Source of the DNA: an uncultured Eubacterium sp.
GTDB lineage: Bacteria; Bacillota; Clostridia; Lachnospirales; Lachnospiraceae
Length of the DNA: 64,000 bases
Assembly (NCBI GenBank): GCA_934351445.1
Contig: CAKRIZ010000003.1
Location: 26,959-90,958 of the forward strand
Direction of reading: 5' to 3'
Shown: positions 34,248 to 45,521 of the stretch, in pieces
Numbering within the stretch: position 1 is the first letter of the stretch
Layout: every line of letters begins with the position of its first letter
The notes under the pieces: generated by a model
Told to the model about the DNA's origin: nothing
The model's input: only the letters and a program-made list of their open reading frames with translations
Databases searched by the model: none
Made by a program: the position numbers and the translations under genes

Positions 34248-34423
34248 ACTTGGTCGGCGGGAGATTACGACAGATCCTTTATGCGACCGGGGGCGCGCGG
34301 AGAACGCGTAGAGGCAAAGATATGGCGGCAGCAAAGAGACGCCGGTTTTGCGTCTGCTTTGTGCCGTGCGCGTGGGTTCAAGGGAAAGCATAAGGATTGT
34401 CGTAACTCCGCCGGACAAGTCTT
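34246..34423. ncRNA. Candidate structured RNA or long imperfect palindrome
   Basis: Bases 34246-34284 and 34388-34423 are complementary over about 33 positions, broken by two mismatches and four single-base bulges, all in the left arm. Inside, GCAAAGAGACGC (34331-34342) pairs with GCGTCTGCTTTG (34350-34361) with one bulge. The whole 178 bases could fold as one long rod, similar in size and shape to 6S RNA but without sequence I recognise. It could equally be a mobile palindrome. It fills most of the gap between uvrB and uvrA. Confidence 0.5.
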
Positions 34424-34477
34424 GCGTCCGAGAGGTCAATAAAATAGACACAAGAATAGATATAAGAAAGGTACACC

Positions 34478-37309
<2,832 letters not shown>

Positions 37310-37314
37310 ACCAC

Positions 37315-37343
37315 TTGGAAAAATGGAATTTATTGTATATAAT
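37315..37343 (+). promoter_or_regulatory. Promoter of mreB and the rod genes
   Basis: TTGGAA (37315-37320), a 17-base spacer and TATAAT (37338-37343), shortly after the uvrA stop. Confidence 0.7.
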
Positions 37344-37396
37344 AACTCTATATGAGAAAAAATAGTTAGTGTCTATATTATTAAGGAGACTGTAAG

Positions 37397-38392
37397 ATGG
37401 TTGGAACAGATATCGGAATCGATTTGGGAACAGCGAGTATTCTCGTTTACATTAAAGGAAAAGGTGTTGTATTGAAGGAGCCCTCAGTAGTGGCATTTGA
37501 CCGTGATACAAATAAGATCAAAGCGATCGGAGAGGAAGCGCGTCTGATGCTGGGTCGTACACCCGGCAATATCGTAGCGGTGCGTCCGCTGCGACAGGGT
37601 GTCATCTCAGATTATACTGTGACAGAGAAAATGATCCAGTATTTTATCCAGAAAGCACTTGGAAAGAAGACCTTCCGTAAGCCGCGTGTCAGCGTCTGTG
37701 TACCGAGCGGTGTCACAGAGGTCGAGAAGAAAGCAGTAGAGGATGCGACCTTTCAGGCAGGTGCGAGAGAAGTAGAGATCATCGAGGAGCCGATTGCGGC
37801 AGCGATCGGAGCCGGCATCGATATTTCCAGACCTTGTGGAAATATGATTGTGGATATCGGTGGAGGAACTGCGGATATTGCCGTTATTTCATTGGGCGGA
37901 TCCGTTGTATCGACCTCCATTAAGATCGCAGGAGACGATTTTGATGAGGCGCTGGTGCGTTATATGCGTAAAAAGCACAATCTTTTGATCGGTGAACGTA
38001 CCGCAGAAGATATCAAGATCAAGATCGGAACATGCTATCCGTTACCTGACGGCGGCACCATGGATGTACGTGGACGTAACCTCGTCACTGGTCTGCCTAA
38101 GACTGTGACCGTGTCTGCAGAGGAGACAGAAGAAGCACTGCGCGAGGCAACGAACCGCATTGTGGAGGCGATCCACAGCGTACTCGAGAAGACTCCGCCG
38201 GAACTGGTAGCAGATGTAGCGGAGCGTGGTATTGTACTCACCGGAGGCGGTGCATTGCTGCGTGGACTGGAGGAACTGATTGAGGACAAGACCGGCATCA
38301 ATACGATGACCGCTGAGGAGCCGATGACCTGTGTGGCGATCGGAACCGGAAAATATGTAGAATTTCTTGCAGGAAAACGTGATGACGATTAA
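37397..38392 (+). CDS. mreB: Rod shape-determining protein MreB/Mbl
   Basis: 331-residue actin-like ATPase that forms membrane-bound filaments guiding lateral wall synthesis. Phosphate loops are IDLGTASILVYIKGKGVVLKEPSVVA (split: IDLGTASILVY, then KGKGVVLKEPSVVA) and IVDIGGGTADIAVISLGG; the connect motif EEPIAAAIGAGID and adenosine motif VLTGGGALLRGLEELI are present. No mreC/mreD follows; instead two flagellar rod genes do, the arrangement of mbl-flhO-flhP in Bacillus, so this may be an Mbl-type paralogue. AAGGAG precedes the start. Confidence 0.93.
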   Translation: MVGTDIGIDLGTASILVYIKGKGVVLKEPSVVAFDRDTNKIKAIGEEARLMLGRTPGNIVAVRPLRQGVISDYTVTEKMIQYFIQKALGKKTFRKPRVSVCVPSGVTEVEKKAVEDATFQAGAREVEIIEEPIAAAIGAGIDISRPCGNMIVDIGGGTADIAVISLGGSVVSTSIKIAGDDFDEALVRYMRKKHNLLIGERTAEDIKIKIGTCYPLPDGGTMDVRGRNLVTGLPKTVTVSAEETEEALREATNRIVEAIHSVLEKTPPELVADVAERGIVLTGGGALLRGLEELIEDKTGINTMTAEEPMTCVAIGTGKYVEFLAGKRDDD

Positions 38393-38404
38393 GAGGAACA
38401 GAGC

Positions 38405-39205
38405 ATGGTAAAAGGACTCTATACAGCGTGGTCCGGCATGGTGAATGAGATGAACCAGCTGGACGTGATGACAAACAATCTGGCAAATGCAGATACAAAC
38501 GGTTACAAAAAAGAGGGTGCAACCTCACAGACATTTGATGAGCATCTTGCGGTTAAGATCCGCGATCTGTCGGATAATGGTCTGCCGGTGCCACTGGGAC
38601 ATGTGACGCCCGGTGTTATGATCGGTGAGACCTACACCGATTATTCGCAGGGCAGTTTCCGTGTGACAGACAGCCAGTATGATGTGGCACTTGATGGAGA
38701 CGGTTTTTTCGCAGTTTCCTTCACGAGTAAGGATGGGGAGACATCGGTAAAATATACGAGAGACGGTGCATTTACCGTCAACACGGATGGTTATCTTGTG
38801 ACGAAGGATGGTGATTACGTCCTGAATCAGGCGGGCGCACAGAACGGCGATCCCGGAGCCAATAATTTCATCCGGCTTGACCCCAATCAGGAGTTCAAGA
38901 TTGATGAGAAGGGCTTTATCTGGCAGAATGACCAGGTGGTTGCACAGCTTGGAACTGTTGATTTTGAAGATTATAACTATCTGGAAAAATACGGCGAGAA
39001 TCTGTATCAGACAGTAGACGGAGCAGTATCGACAGCAGCGAATGCCCGCGTCAGACAGGGCTATATTGAGGCATCCAACGTGAATGTCGTGTCTGAGATG
39101 GTCAATATGATCACGATCAGCAGAGCCTATGAGTCCAACCAGAAAGTCATTCAGACAGTAGATGGTATGTTGGATAAGGCCGTGAACAATGTCGGCCGGG
39201 TATAA
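38405..39205 (+). CDS. flgF: Flagellar basal-body rod protein, FlgF/FlhO type
   Basis: 266-residue flagellar rod protein. The N-terminal rod motif is LDVMTNNLANADTNGYKKEG (about residues 21-40), and the C-terminus ends with the coiled VNVVSEMVNMITISRAYESN stretch shared by axial proteins. Such proteins are exported by the flagellar type III system and form the distal or proximal rod. It is 12 bases after mreB, so it is co-transcribed. In Bacillus the matching gene is flhO. It implies a motile organism, with the PilZ and HD-GYP genes in the same window. Confidence 0.88.
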   Translation: MVKGLYTAWSGMVNEMNQLDVMTNNLANADTNGYKKEGATSQTFDEHLAVKIRDLSDNGLPVPLGHVTPGVMIGETYTDYSQGSFRVTDSQYDVALDGDGFFAVSFTSKDGETSVKYTRDGAFTVNTDGYLVTKDGDYVLNQAGAQNGDPGANNFIRLDPNQEFKIDEKGFIWQNDQVVAQLGTVDFEDYNYLEKYGENLYQTVDGAVSTAANARVRQGYIEASNVNVVSEMVNMITISRAYESNQKVIQTVDGMLDKAVNNVGRV

Positions 39206-39288
39206 ACTTATCAGGGCGGCTAGCCGATAATACACTATAAGGATAAAACTATCAGTCCACGGAAGGACGTTAAAGGAGTACTACCTAT

Positions 39289-40107
39289 ATGATGAGAGCA
39301 TTGTGGAGCGCAGCATCCGGTATGCTGGCTCAGCAGACCAATGTAGACACAATCGCCAACAATCTGGCGAATGTCAATACGACAGGATACCGCAGTGAAA
39401 AGACAGAATTTAAGAGTCTATTATATCAGACACTGCAGACACGTACAACGACAGCAAACGGCGAGCAGAAGCCGATTCCCGCACAGGTGGGACTCGGAAC
39501 GCGTGTATCGTCCATGACATCCAGCTTCAAAGAAGGCGAGCTGGTTGCATCTGAGAGCAACACCGCATTTGCGATTGAAGGTGACGGATTTTTTGGAATC
39601 CAGGGTGTAGATGGCGAGATCAGTTATACGAGAAACGGTGATTTCTTCTGGACAAACGGAGAGGACGGCCTGACACTCGCGACAGCGGAAGGCTACTATG
39701 TACTTGATCAGGAGGGTAATCCGATTGTGATACCTGACAACATAGATGCGAATACTGTGACGATCAATCAGTACGGACAGGCAGGCTATAAGACAGCGGA
39801 CGGCAATTTTGTGAGCCTGAACCAGACCATCGGATTGTGGCAGTTCAATAACCCGGCGGGACTGGAAAAAGTTGCCGGTACTTATTTCCGCGAGACAACT
39901 GCATCCGGTAATGCATTGAATGAGGCTGGCAACGGCGTGAATCTCATTAAGAGTAAGCTGCGCCAGAACTATCTGGAATTATCCAATGTGCAGGTAGCAG
40001 ATGAGATGGTCAACTTGATCGTGGCACAGCGCGCCTATGAGCTCAATTCCAAGGCGATTCAGGCATCTGATGACATGCTCGGTCAGGCGAACCAGTTGAA
40101 ACGGTAG
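39289..40107 (+). CDS. flgG: Flagellar basal-body rod protein, FlgG/FlhP type
   Basis: 272-residue rod protein closely related to its neighbour. The N-terminal motif is VDTIANNLANVNTTGYRSEK (split: VDTIANNLANV, then NTTGYRSEK) and the FKSLLYQT stretch typical of FlgG follows; the C-terminus has VQVADEMVNLIVAQRAYELNSK (split: VQVADEMVNLI, VAQRAYELNSK). FlgG builds the distal rod; the Bacillus counterpart at this locus is FlhP. AAAGGAG (39272-39278) precedes two nearby ATGs, of which 39289 is the first. A short palindrome (CGGCTAGCCG) lies in the 83-base gap before it. Confidence 0.9.
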   Translation: MMRALWSAASGMLAQQTNVDTIANNLANVNTTGYRSEKTEFKSLLYQTLQTRTTTANGEQKPIPAQVGLGTRVSSMTSSFKEGELVASESNTAFAIEGDGFFGIQGVDGEISYTRNGDFFWTNGEDGLTLATAEGYYVLDQEGNPIVIPDNIDANTVTINQYGQAGYKTADGNFVSLNQTIGLWQFNNPAGLEKVAGTYFRETTASGNALNEAGNGVNLIKSKLRQNYLELSNVQVADEMVNLIVAQRAYELNSKAIQASDDMLGQANQLKR

Positions 40108-40117
40108 GAGGTAGCAC

Positions 40118-40492
40118 ATGAGTATAGGAATCAATGACAGCATGTATAGTTACCTCACGCAGACAGCGAGCAATGCGAGCAGCTCAGCAGCAGCCGGCGC
40201 AGTAAACAATTCGATTCAGGGCTTGGATCAGAACTCCAGTGAGGAGGAGATGAAGCAGGCGATCAAGGATTTTGAGTCCTATTTCGTCGAGCAGATACTC
40301 AAAAATGTGCAGGAGTCACTTGCGGGAGATGAGGATTCATCCAATTCACAGTTGACAGAGTATTTTATGGGGCAGGTCAATGAGCAGATTGCAGACAAGA
40401 TCACAGATCAGGTAGGCGATCGCCTCACACAGACGCTGTACGAGCAGATGTGCCGTAACTATGGCATCTCGGCAAAAACAACCGAAGAATAG
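40118..40492 (+). CDS. FlgJ-like rod-binding protein
   Basis: 124-residue protein corresponding to the N-terminal rod-binding domain of FlgJ. EEEMKQAIKDFESYFVEQIL and NVQESLAG in the middle, then YFMGQVNEQIADKITDQVG, match the rod-capping pattern. No muramidase domain is attached, which is normal in Gram-positives. It lies 10 bases after the FlgG-type gene and closes the rod cluster, ending in a strong terminator. Confidence 0.82.
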   Translation: MSIGINDSMYSYLTQTASNASSSAAAGAVNNSIQGLDQNSSEEEMKQAIKDFESYFVEQILKNVQESLAGDEDSSNSQLTEYFMGQVNEQIADKITDQVGDRLTQTLYEQMCRNYGISAKTTEE

Positions 40493-40500
40493 ACACGATC

Positions 40501-40530
40501 AAAATGGGTGGGCATTGCCCACCCATTTTT
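40501..40530 (+). terminator. Terminator of the mreB-rod operon
   Basis: AAAATGGGTGGGCA (40501-40514) pairs with TGCCCACCCATTTT (40516-40529), and T follows; 14 perfect pairs, although the one-base gap means inner pairs must open into a loop. Confidence 0.85.
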
Positions 40531-40600
40531 CAAAGGCAGCTGCGTCCGCAGCCTCCACCCCAGACTAAAAATAGTTTCAGATAGAAGGAGCACCATACAC

Positions 40601-42805
40601 ATGGAACATATCACCGGATATGTAGATCACATCATTTTTCAGAATGCCGACAATGGCTACACCGTCCTTGAACTGATGACAGACGGAGCAATGACAACCT
40701 GCGTGGGCACACTACTGGGGCTGACGGATGGCATGAATGTAGAGCTGGAGGGAGAATACACCGAGCATCCCAGCTACGGCAGACAGTTCAAAGCAGCGCA
40801 CTACATAGAAAAGGAACCGGAAGACGCACTGGCCATCGAGCGGTATCTGGGTTCCGGAGCGATCAAGGGTGTGGGTGCAGCGCTGGCAGCGCGTATCGTG
40901 CGCCGATTCGGGGCAGATACATTCCGTGTCATCGAGGAAGAACCGGAGCGGCTCGCAGAAGTCAAAGGAATCAGTGAGCGCAAAGCGCAGGAGATCAGCA
41001 TACAGGTCGAGGAAAAGCGGGCACTGCGTTCGGCAATGTTGTTTTTGCAGCAGTATGGGATCAATCTGAACCTCGCAGTCAGGATCTACAATACTTATGG
41101 AGAGGAACTGTACAGTATCCTGCAGAAGAATCCATACCGGCTGGCGGACGATATCGATGGTGTTGGATTCCGGATTGCAGACGAGATCGCGGCCAAGGTC
41201 GGCATACGCACAGACTCCGATTTTCGTATCCGCAGCGGACTGCTCTACTGTCTGCAGCAGGCATCCGGAGAAGGGCATACCTATCTGCCGGAGCAGCAGT
41301 TGACGATGCGGGCAGTAGATCTGCTCGGAGTGCCGGCAGAAGCAGTTGAGAAAAATCTCATGGATCTGGCGATAGAACGCCGGATTGTCAAAAAACAGGC
41401 GTCAGATGGTGTTCATATCTATGCAGCGGTCTTTTATAATATGGAAGCGAACGTTGCGCTGCGTCTGCAGGAGCTGAATGCCCCGATGGATATTTCCGAG
41501 GCACATGTGTATCAAAGTCTGCAGCATATTGAGCAGGCGACCAGACTCGAACTCGCGGATCACCAGAGGCAGGCAGTCGTGGCAGCCGCGCGAGAAGGCG
41601 TGTTTGTGCTCACCGGAGGACCGGGAACCGGTAAGACCACGACGATCAATGCGATTATCCATTATTTTGATCTGGAGGGACTCGATTTCCTGCTCGCGGC
41701 ACCGACCGGACGCGCAGCAAAACGTATGAGCGAGACGACCGGTTACGAGGCGCGCACGATTCACCGTATGCTCGAACTGGGTGGAGAGGAATCCGTCGGA
41801 TTTGGCAGAGACGAGAGCAATCCGCTGGAGGCAGATGCGGTGATTATCGATGAGATGTCAATGGTTGACCTGCCATTGATGAATTCACTGCTCAAGGCGA
41901 TTATGCCGGGCACCAGGCTGATACTTGTCGGGGATGTCAACCAGCTGCCGAGTGTGGGACCGGGGCGCGTTCTCAAGGATATTATCGTATCGGGACAATT
42001 GCCGGTAGTAGAGCTGACAGAGATTTTTCGTCAGGCAAAGGAGAGCGATATCATTGTCAATGCACACCGGATCAACCGGGGCGAGCCGGTGACACTGGAT
42101 AACCAGAGCATGGATTTCTTCTTTCTGAAACGCTATGATGCGGATCAGATTATCAATGTGACGCTGCAGCTCGTGTTGCAGAAGATGCCAAAATATGTAG
42201 AAGCATCGCCTACAGATATTCAGGTGTTGACGCCGATGCGCAAAGGCTTGCTCGGTGTCGAGCATCTAAACGTTGTATTGCAGCGGTATCTGAATCCGCC
42301 GGACGCGTCCAAATCAGAAAAAGAGCGTCCAAACGGAGTGTTCCGTGAAGGCGATAAGGTCATGCAGACAAAAAACAATTATCAGCTCGAATGGGAGGTG
42401 CGCAGCCGCTACGGCATCCCGATTGACAAGGGCACAGGCGTATTCAATGGGGATATGGGGACGATCCGCATTATTGATTCGTTTGCACAGAGCCTGACAG
42501 TCGAATACGAAGAAGGCCGCATGGTCGAGTATCCCTTTGGCGCAATCGATGAACTGGAACTCGCCTATGCGATCACGATACATAAATCGCAGGGTAGTGA
42601 GTATCCGGCGGTCGTGATTCCATTGATGGCAGGTCCGCGTCCGCTGATGAACCGCAATCTGCTCTATACGGCAGTCACCCGAGCCAGAAAATGTGTGACG
42701 CTCGTCGGGGATGACCGCGTCTTTGCGCAGATGGTAGAAAACGTACAGGAGCAGAGACGTTATAGCGGGCTCAGTGAACAGCTCGCAGAGAGAAAATTAG
42801 AGTAA
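40601..42805 (+). CDS. recD2: RecD2-like ATP-dependent DNA helicase
   Basis: 734-residue 5'-3' superfamily 1B helicase of the RecD2 type, acting without RecBC in DNA repair. An N-terminal OB-like and helix-hairpin-helix region (YLGSGAIKGVGAALAARIV; DDIDGVGFRIADEIAAKVG) precedes the motor with Walker A LTGGPGTGKTTTINAI (about residue 345), Walker B VIIDEMSMVDLPL, motif IV-type LRQ-like LTEIFRQAKES, and TIHKSQGSEYPAVVIP with YTAVTRARK near the end. AGAAGGAG sets the ATG at 40601; the frame upstream of it crosses the terminator. comF follows 12 bases later. Confidence 0.92.
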   Translation: MEHITGYVDHIIFQNADNGYTVLELMTDGAMTTCVGTLLGLTDGMNVELEGEYTEHPSYGRQFKAAHYIEKEPEDALAIERYLGSGAIKGVGAALAARIVRRFGADTFRVIEEEPERLAEVKGISERKAQEISIQVEEKRALRSAMLFLQQYGINLNLAVRIYNTYGEELYSILQKNPYRLADDIDGVGFRIADEIAAKVGIRTDSDFRIRSGLLYCLQQASGEGHTYLPEQQLTMRAVDLLGVPAEAVEKNLMDLAIERRIVKKQASDGVHIYAAVFYNMEANVALRLQELNAPMDISEAHVYQSLQHIEQATRLELADHQRQAVVAAAREGVFVLTGGPGTGKTTTINAIIHYFDLEGLDFLLAAPTGRAAKRMSETTGYEARTIHRMLELGGEESVGFGRDESNPLEADAVIIDEMSMVDLPLMNSLLKAIMPGTRLILVGDVNQLPSVGPGRVLKDIIVSGQLPVVELTEIFRQAKESDIIVNAHRINRGEPVTLDNQSMDFFFLKRYDADQIINVTLQLVLQKMPKYVEASPTDIQVLTPMRKGLLGVEHLNVVLQRYLNPPDASKSEKERPNGVFREGDKVMQTKNNYQLEWEVRSRYGIPIDKGTGVFNGDMGTIRIIDSFAQSLTVEYEEGRMVEYPFGAIDELELAYAITIHKSQGSEYPAVVIPLMAGPRPLMNRNLLYTAVTRARKCVTLVGDDRVFAQMVENVQEQRRYSGLSEQLAERKLE

Positions 42806-42817
42806 AGGGAGTACTAT

Positions 42818-43591
42818 TTGATCAAAACGATAGCAAAGACAATTATAAAAATTTTGTATCCTCCGGTCTGCCCCATCTGTAATGAGGTACAGCCGCAGAT
42901 GCTCACAGACGATGGGATGGGACAGATTTGCAGCGGATGCCGGACGCATATCCGCCGTGTCGAAAGTCCCTATTGTATGCGCTGTGGCAAGCCACTTGCA
43001 CAATTACATATGGGCATGGAATACTGTGAGGACTGCAGCAGGCGCAAACATTCATTTACGCAGGGAAGGGCAGCATTTGTCTACCGGGGTGCCATGATCG
43101 GCACGATGCATCGGTTCAAATACAGCAACCGCCGCGATTATGCACCTGTGTTGGCGCGCGAAGCCTATGGGATGCATGCAGACTGGCTCGGGCGGATACG
43201 GCCGCAGATGATAGTGCCGGTTCCGCTGCATCCGGCGCGCAGGCGGACACGTGGATACAATCAGGCAGAACTGCTCGCAGAGGAAGTGTCACGGCTGAGC
43301 GGAATACCGATGGATGCCGATTTGCTGATCCGTACACATAATACGGACAGGCAGCGTGCACTAAATCCGCAGGAGCGAAAAAATAATCTGAAAAATGCTT
43401 TTCAAACGTCAAAAAAAATAGTACAATTAGAGAAAGTATTGCTCATTGATGATATTTATACAACAGGCAGTACCGCGGATGCGGCGGCAGATGCGCTGCA
43501 CCGGTCGGGAGTAAAGGATGTGTATCTGCTATGTATCTGTATCGGAGGAGAAGAACAGGGAGGTTTGGAACATGGAAGTAAGGACATGTAA
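42818..43591 (+). CDS. ComF family phosphoribosyltransferase-like protein
   Basis: 257-residue ComF/GntX family protein. The N-terminal zinc-finger cysteines are CPICNE, CSGC, CMRCGKP and CEDCSRRK; the C-terminal phosphoribosyltransferase fold has VPVPLHPARRRTRGYNQAE and the PRPP loop VLLIDDIYTTGSTADAA. In Bacillus, ComFC is needed for DNA uptake in transformation; other homologues have no proven role. The start is TTG at 42818 with AAAGGGAG upstream; I see no better ATG. Its end overlaps the next gene by 20 bases, matching the comFC-yvyF order of Bacillus. Confidence 0.88.
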   Translation: MIKTIAKTIIKILYPPVCPICNEVQPQMLTDDGMGQICSGCRTHIRRVESPYCMRCGKPLAQLHMGMEYCEDCSRRKHSFTQGRAAFVYRGAMIGTMHRFKYSNRRDYAPVLAREAYGMHADWLGRIRPQMIVPVPLHPARRRTRGYNQAELLAEEVSRLSGIPMDADLLIRTHNTDRQRALNPQERKNNLKNAFQTSKKIVQLEKVLLIDDIYTTGSTADAAADALHRSGVKDVYLLCICIGGEEQGGLEHGSKDM

Positions 43592-43973
43592 GTCATGTGG
43601 ACGACTGTTTAACTATATTTCGGGACCGGTGAGATGTCCTGCATGCATGGAAGCGTTAGAAAAGAAATTTCAGGAGGTCAAGACCTATATCTGGGAGCAT
43701 AAGAATGCACCCTTGGCTCAGATTTCAGAGGATACAGATGTATCTGTTGGTCAGCTCCGCCAGTGGGTGCGTGAGGAGCGGCTGAGTTTTTCTGATGATT
43801 CACCGGTAGGACTCGAGTGCGAGATCTGCGGGGCAACGATCAAGACCGGACGCTACTGTGCCAACTGCAAGAGTAAGATCAACCAGAATCTTTCCAGTGC
43901 ACTCAAGCCGAAACAAGCAGCAGAAAATACGGACTTCAGTGACCGTAAGAACAGAATGAGATATCTAAAATAG
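43572..43973 (+). CDS. Flagellar operon protein of YvyF type
   Basis: 133-residue protein of the YvyF (TIGR03826) type. An N-terminal CKSCGRLFNY with CPACMEAL and a C-terminal CEICGATI with CANCKSKI form two zinc-finger-like pairs around a MerR-like helix-turn-helix (LAQISEDTDVSVGQLRQWV). In Bacillus yvyF lies between comFC and flgM and belongs to the flagellar late operon; its function is unsettled. Here flgM and hook genes do not follow. GGGAGG (43558-43563) inside comF sets the ATG at 43572, and a terminator comes 18 bases after the stop. Confidence 0.82.
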   Translation: MEVRTCKSCGRLFNYISGPVRCPACMEALEKKFQEVKTYIWEHKNAPLAQISEDTDVSVGQLRQWVREERLSFSDDSPVGLECEICGATIKTGRYCANCKSKINQNLSSALKPKQAAENTDFSDRKNRMRYLK

Positions 43974-43991
43974 ATCACAGACATAGTGGAT

Positions 43992-44024
43992 AAAGCGTCG
44001 TTTGGGAGAGCGGCGCTTTTTTCT
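43992..44024 (+). terminator. Terminator after the YvyF-type gene
   Basis: AAAGCGTCG (43992-44000) pairs with CGGCGCTTT (44011-44019) with one G-U pair, followed by TTTCTTTTG. Confidence 0.75.
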
Positions 44025-44025
44025 T

Positions 44026-44054
44026 TTGTATTTCATGGAAAACTATGATATAAT
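44026..44054 (+). promoter_or_regulatory. Promoter of the cdaA-cdaR-glmM operon
   Basis: TTGTAT (44026-44031), a 17-base spacer and TATAAT (44049-44054) with an extended TGA just before the -10. It lies upstream of the first of two unknown membrane protein genes, so those are the head of the c-di-AMP operon. Confidence 0.7.
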
Positions 44055-44091
44055 ACGAACAACTATGTAATAAACCAGAATGGGGTGTAAT

Positions 44092-44493
44092 ATGATTCAT
44101 AACGAGCGCGTGCGCCATATGGTGCAATTACAGGCATTTCATGACCGGAAGGGAAACGAGTATTTCCCGGTTGTCAGATATTTTCGCGGAGATTTTGTGG
44201 GGCTGCATATGCTGAGTGCATTTGTCAGCGGGACTGTCTGCTATGGAATCGGATTACTGATGTGGGGGATCTGCAATATGGAGATGCTCATGACATCGAT
44301 CCACACGATGGATCTGAAGCAGTTTGCGACGAAGATCGTGCTGCGGTATATCGTATTTGTCGTATTGTATCTCATAGCCGTATATATCTATGCGCAGGTC
44401 AAATACACCCGTGCCAGAAAAGAGATGAAAAGCTACAACCGTCACCTGAAACGGGTGATAGCCAGCTATGAACGGGACGGAGGGGACTCATGA
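44092..44493 (+). CDS. Uncharacterised two-helix membrane protein
   Basis: 133-residue protein with two predicted membrane segments (about residues 38-60 and 84-105) between a basic N-terminus and a basic C-terminal tail (KYTRARKEMKSYNRHLKRV). I do not recognise a named family. It is the first gene after the operon promoter and overlaps the next gene by four bases (ATGA), so both should be made together. The start at 44092 has a GGGGTG site. Its position in front of cdaA suggests a role near c-di-AMP or envelope synthesis, but that rests only on location. Confidence 0.7.
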   Translation: MIHNERVRHMVQLQAFHDRKGNEYFPVVRYFRGDFVGLHMLSAFVSGTVCYGIGLLMWGICNMEMLMTSIHTMDLKQFATKIVLRYIVFVVLYLIAVYIYAQVKYTRARKEMKSYNRHLKRVIASYERDGGDS

Positions 44494-45488
44494 CGACATT
44501 ATTAGAGATAAAAGAACAGATCCGGGGCTTCTGCAGCAGATATGAGATTTATCTGCGCCCTGTGGTCAGGAGTATATTGGCACTTGTCACATTTATGATG
44601 ATCCGGTCCAGACTGGGGTATATGACGCGGATCAACAGCATGACACTGATACTGGTACTGTCGTTGTCCTGTGCCCTGTTGCCGGTGAATATGATCGTTG
44701 TATTTGCGGCGCTGCTCGTGCTGCTGCATCTGTATTCGCTGTCGCTGGCAGCCTGTGCAGTATGTTTTCTGGTCATGCTGGTCATGTTTTTGCTATATTT
44801 TCGATTTTTACCGAAAAAAGCTTATTATGCAGTATTGATGCCACTTGCATTTGCATTTCATATACCGTATGTGCTGCCGGTTGTACTTGGCCTGCTCAAT
44901 GAGAATCCGGTATCGATTCTGTCCATGGTATGCGGAGGTATCATCTATTATCTGCTCGCCGGGATTACGGCGAATGCTGCCGGTATCGCAGAGATGACAG
45001 AGGATGATTCTATTATTACCAAATTCAGTGATGTCCTGAATCAGTTTGTGGGTAACCGTGAGATGATTGCGATGCTGGCGATTCTGGTACTCGCGGCGCT
45101 TGTCGTATGGTTTCTGCGCCGGCTGGCAGTCGATCACGCATGGCTGATCGCGATATCTACCGGATGCCTGCTGCAGCTGGTACTCAGCCTGATCTGTGAT
45201 CTGCAGCTGAAGCTGGGGACAAATATGCTCAGCGTGGTACTGGGTGTCGTCCTGAGTGCACTTGTCGGGCTGGTGCTGCAGTTTTTCTTCTTCAATCTGG
45301 ACTATACGCGGACAGAGCGGGTGCAGTTTGAGGATGATGAATATTACTATTATGTAAAGGCTGTGCCCAAGATCTATGTGTCCGGTACAGACAAGAAAGT
45401 GCAGAAATTCAGCGGAGAAGATGCGCAGATTTCCAGAAAAGATCTGGCGCAGGAGATGGATATAGATGAGGATCTGCTGGATTTCTAG
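44490..45488 (+). CDS. Uncharacterised polytopic membrane protein
   Basis: 332-residue protein with roughly nine hydrophobic segments from residue 20 to 270, then a soluble tail. The segment FNLDYTRTERVQFEDDEYYYYV (split: FNLDYTRTERVQF, EDDEYYYYV) and KAVPKIYVSG after the last helix is strikingly acidic and tyrosine-rich and looks like a conserved functional site. I do not know its function. It overlaps the upstream gene by four bases and is followed by cdaA after 33 bases. It could be a transporter-like or scaffold protein. Confidence 0.72.
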   Translation: MTTLLEIKEQIRGFCSRYEIYLRPVVRSILALVTFMMIRSRLGYMTRINSMTLILVLSLSCALLPVNMIVVFAALLVLLHLYSLSLAACAVCFLVMLVMFLLYFRFLPKKAYYAVLMPLAFAFHIPYVLPVVLGLLNENPVSILSMVCGGIIYYLLAGITANAAGIAEMTEDDSIITKFSDVLNQFVGNREMIAMLAILVLAALVVWFLRRLAVDHAWLIAISTGCLLQLVLSLICDLQLKLGTNMLSVVLGVVLSALVGLVLQFFFFNLDYTRTERVQFEDDEYYYYVKAVPKIYVSGTDKKVQKFSGEDAQISRKDLAQEMDIDEDLLDF

Positions 45489-45521
45489 CAGACAGAGCAA
45501 TCATGGGAAAGGAGAACATAC

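Noticed and set aside
34370..34390. tRNA-like GGTTCAAG T-loop sequence
   Set aside because: No acceptor or anticodon stem can be formed around it; it is part of the long rod-like element.
34236..34442. Short plus-strand open frame between uvrB and uvrA
   Set aside because: It covers the arms of the long palindrome, lacks a ribosome site, and its composition reflects the structured DNA.
34095..34477. tmRNA or RNase P RNA in the uvrB-uvrA gap
   Set aside because: No tRNA-like ends or tag frame for tmRNA, and no RNase P core motifs were found.
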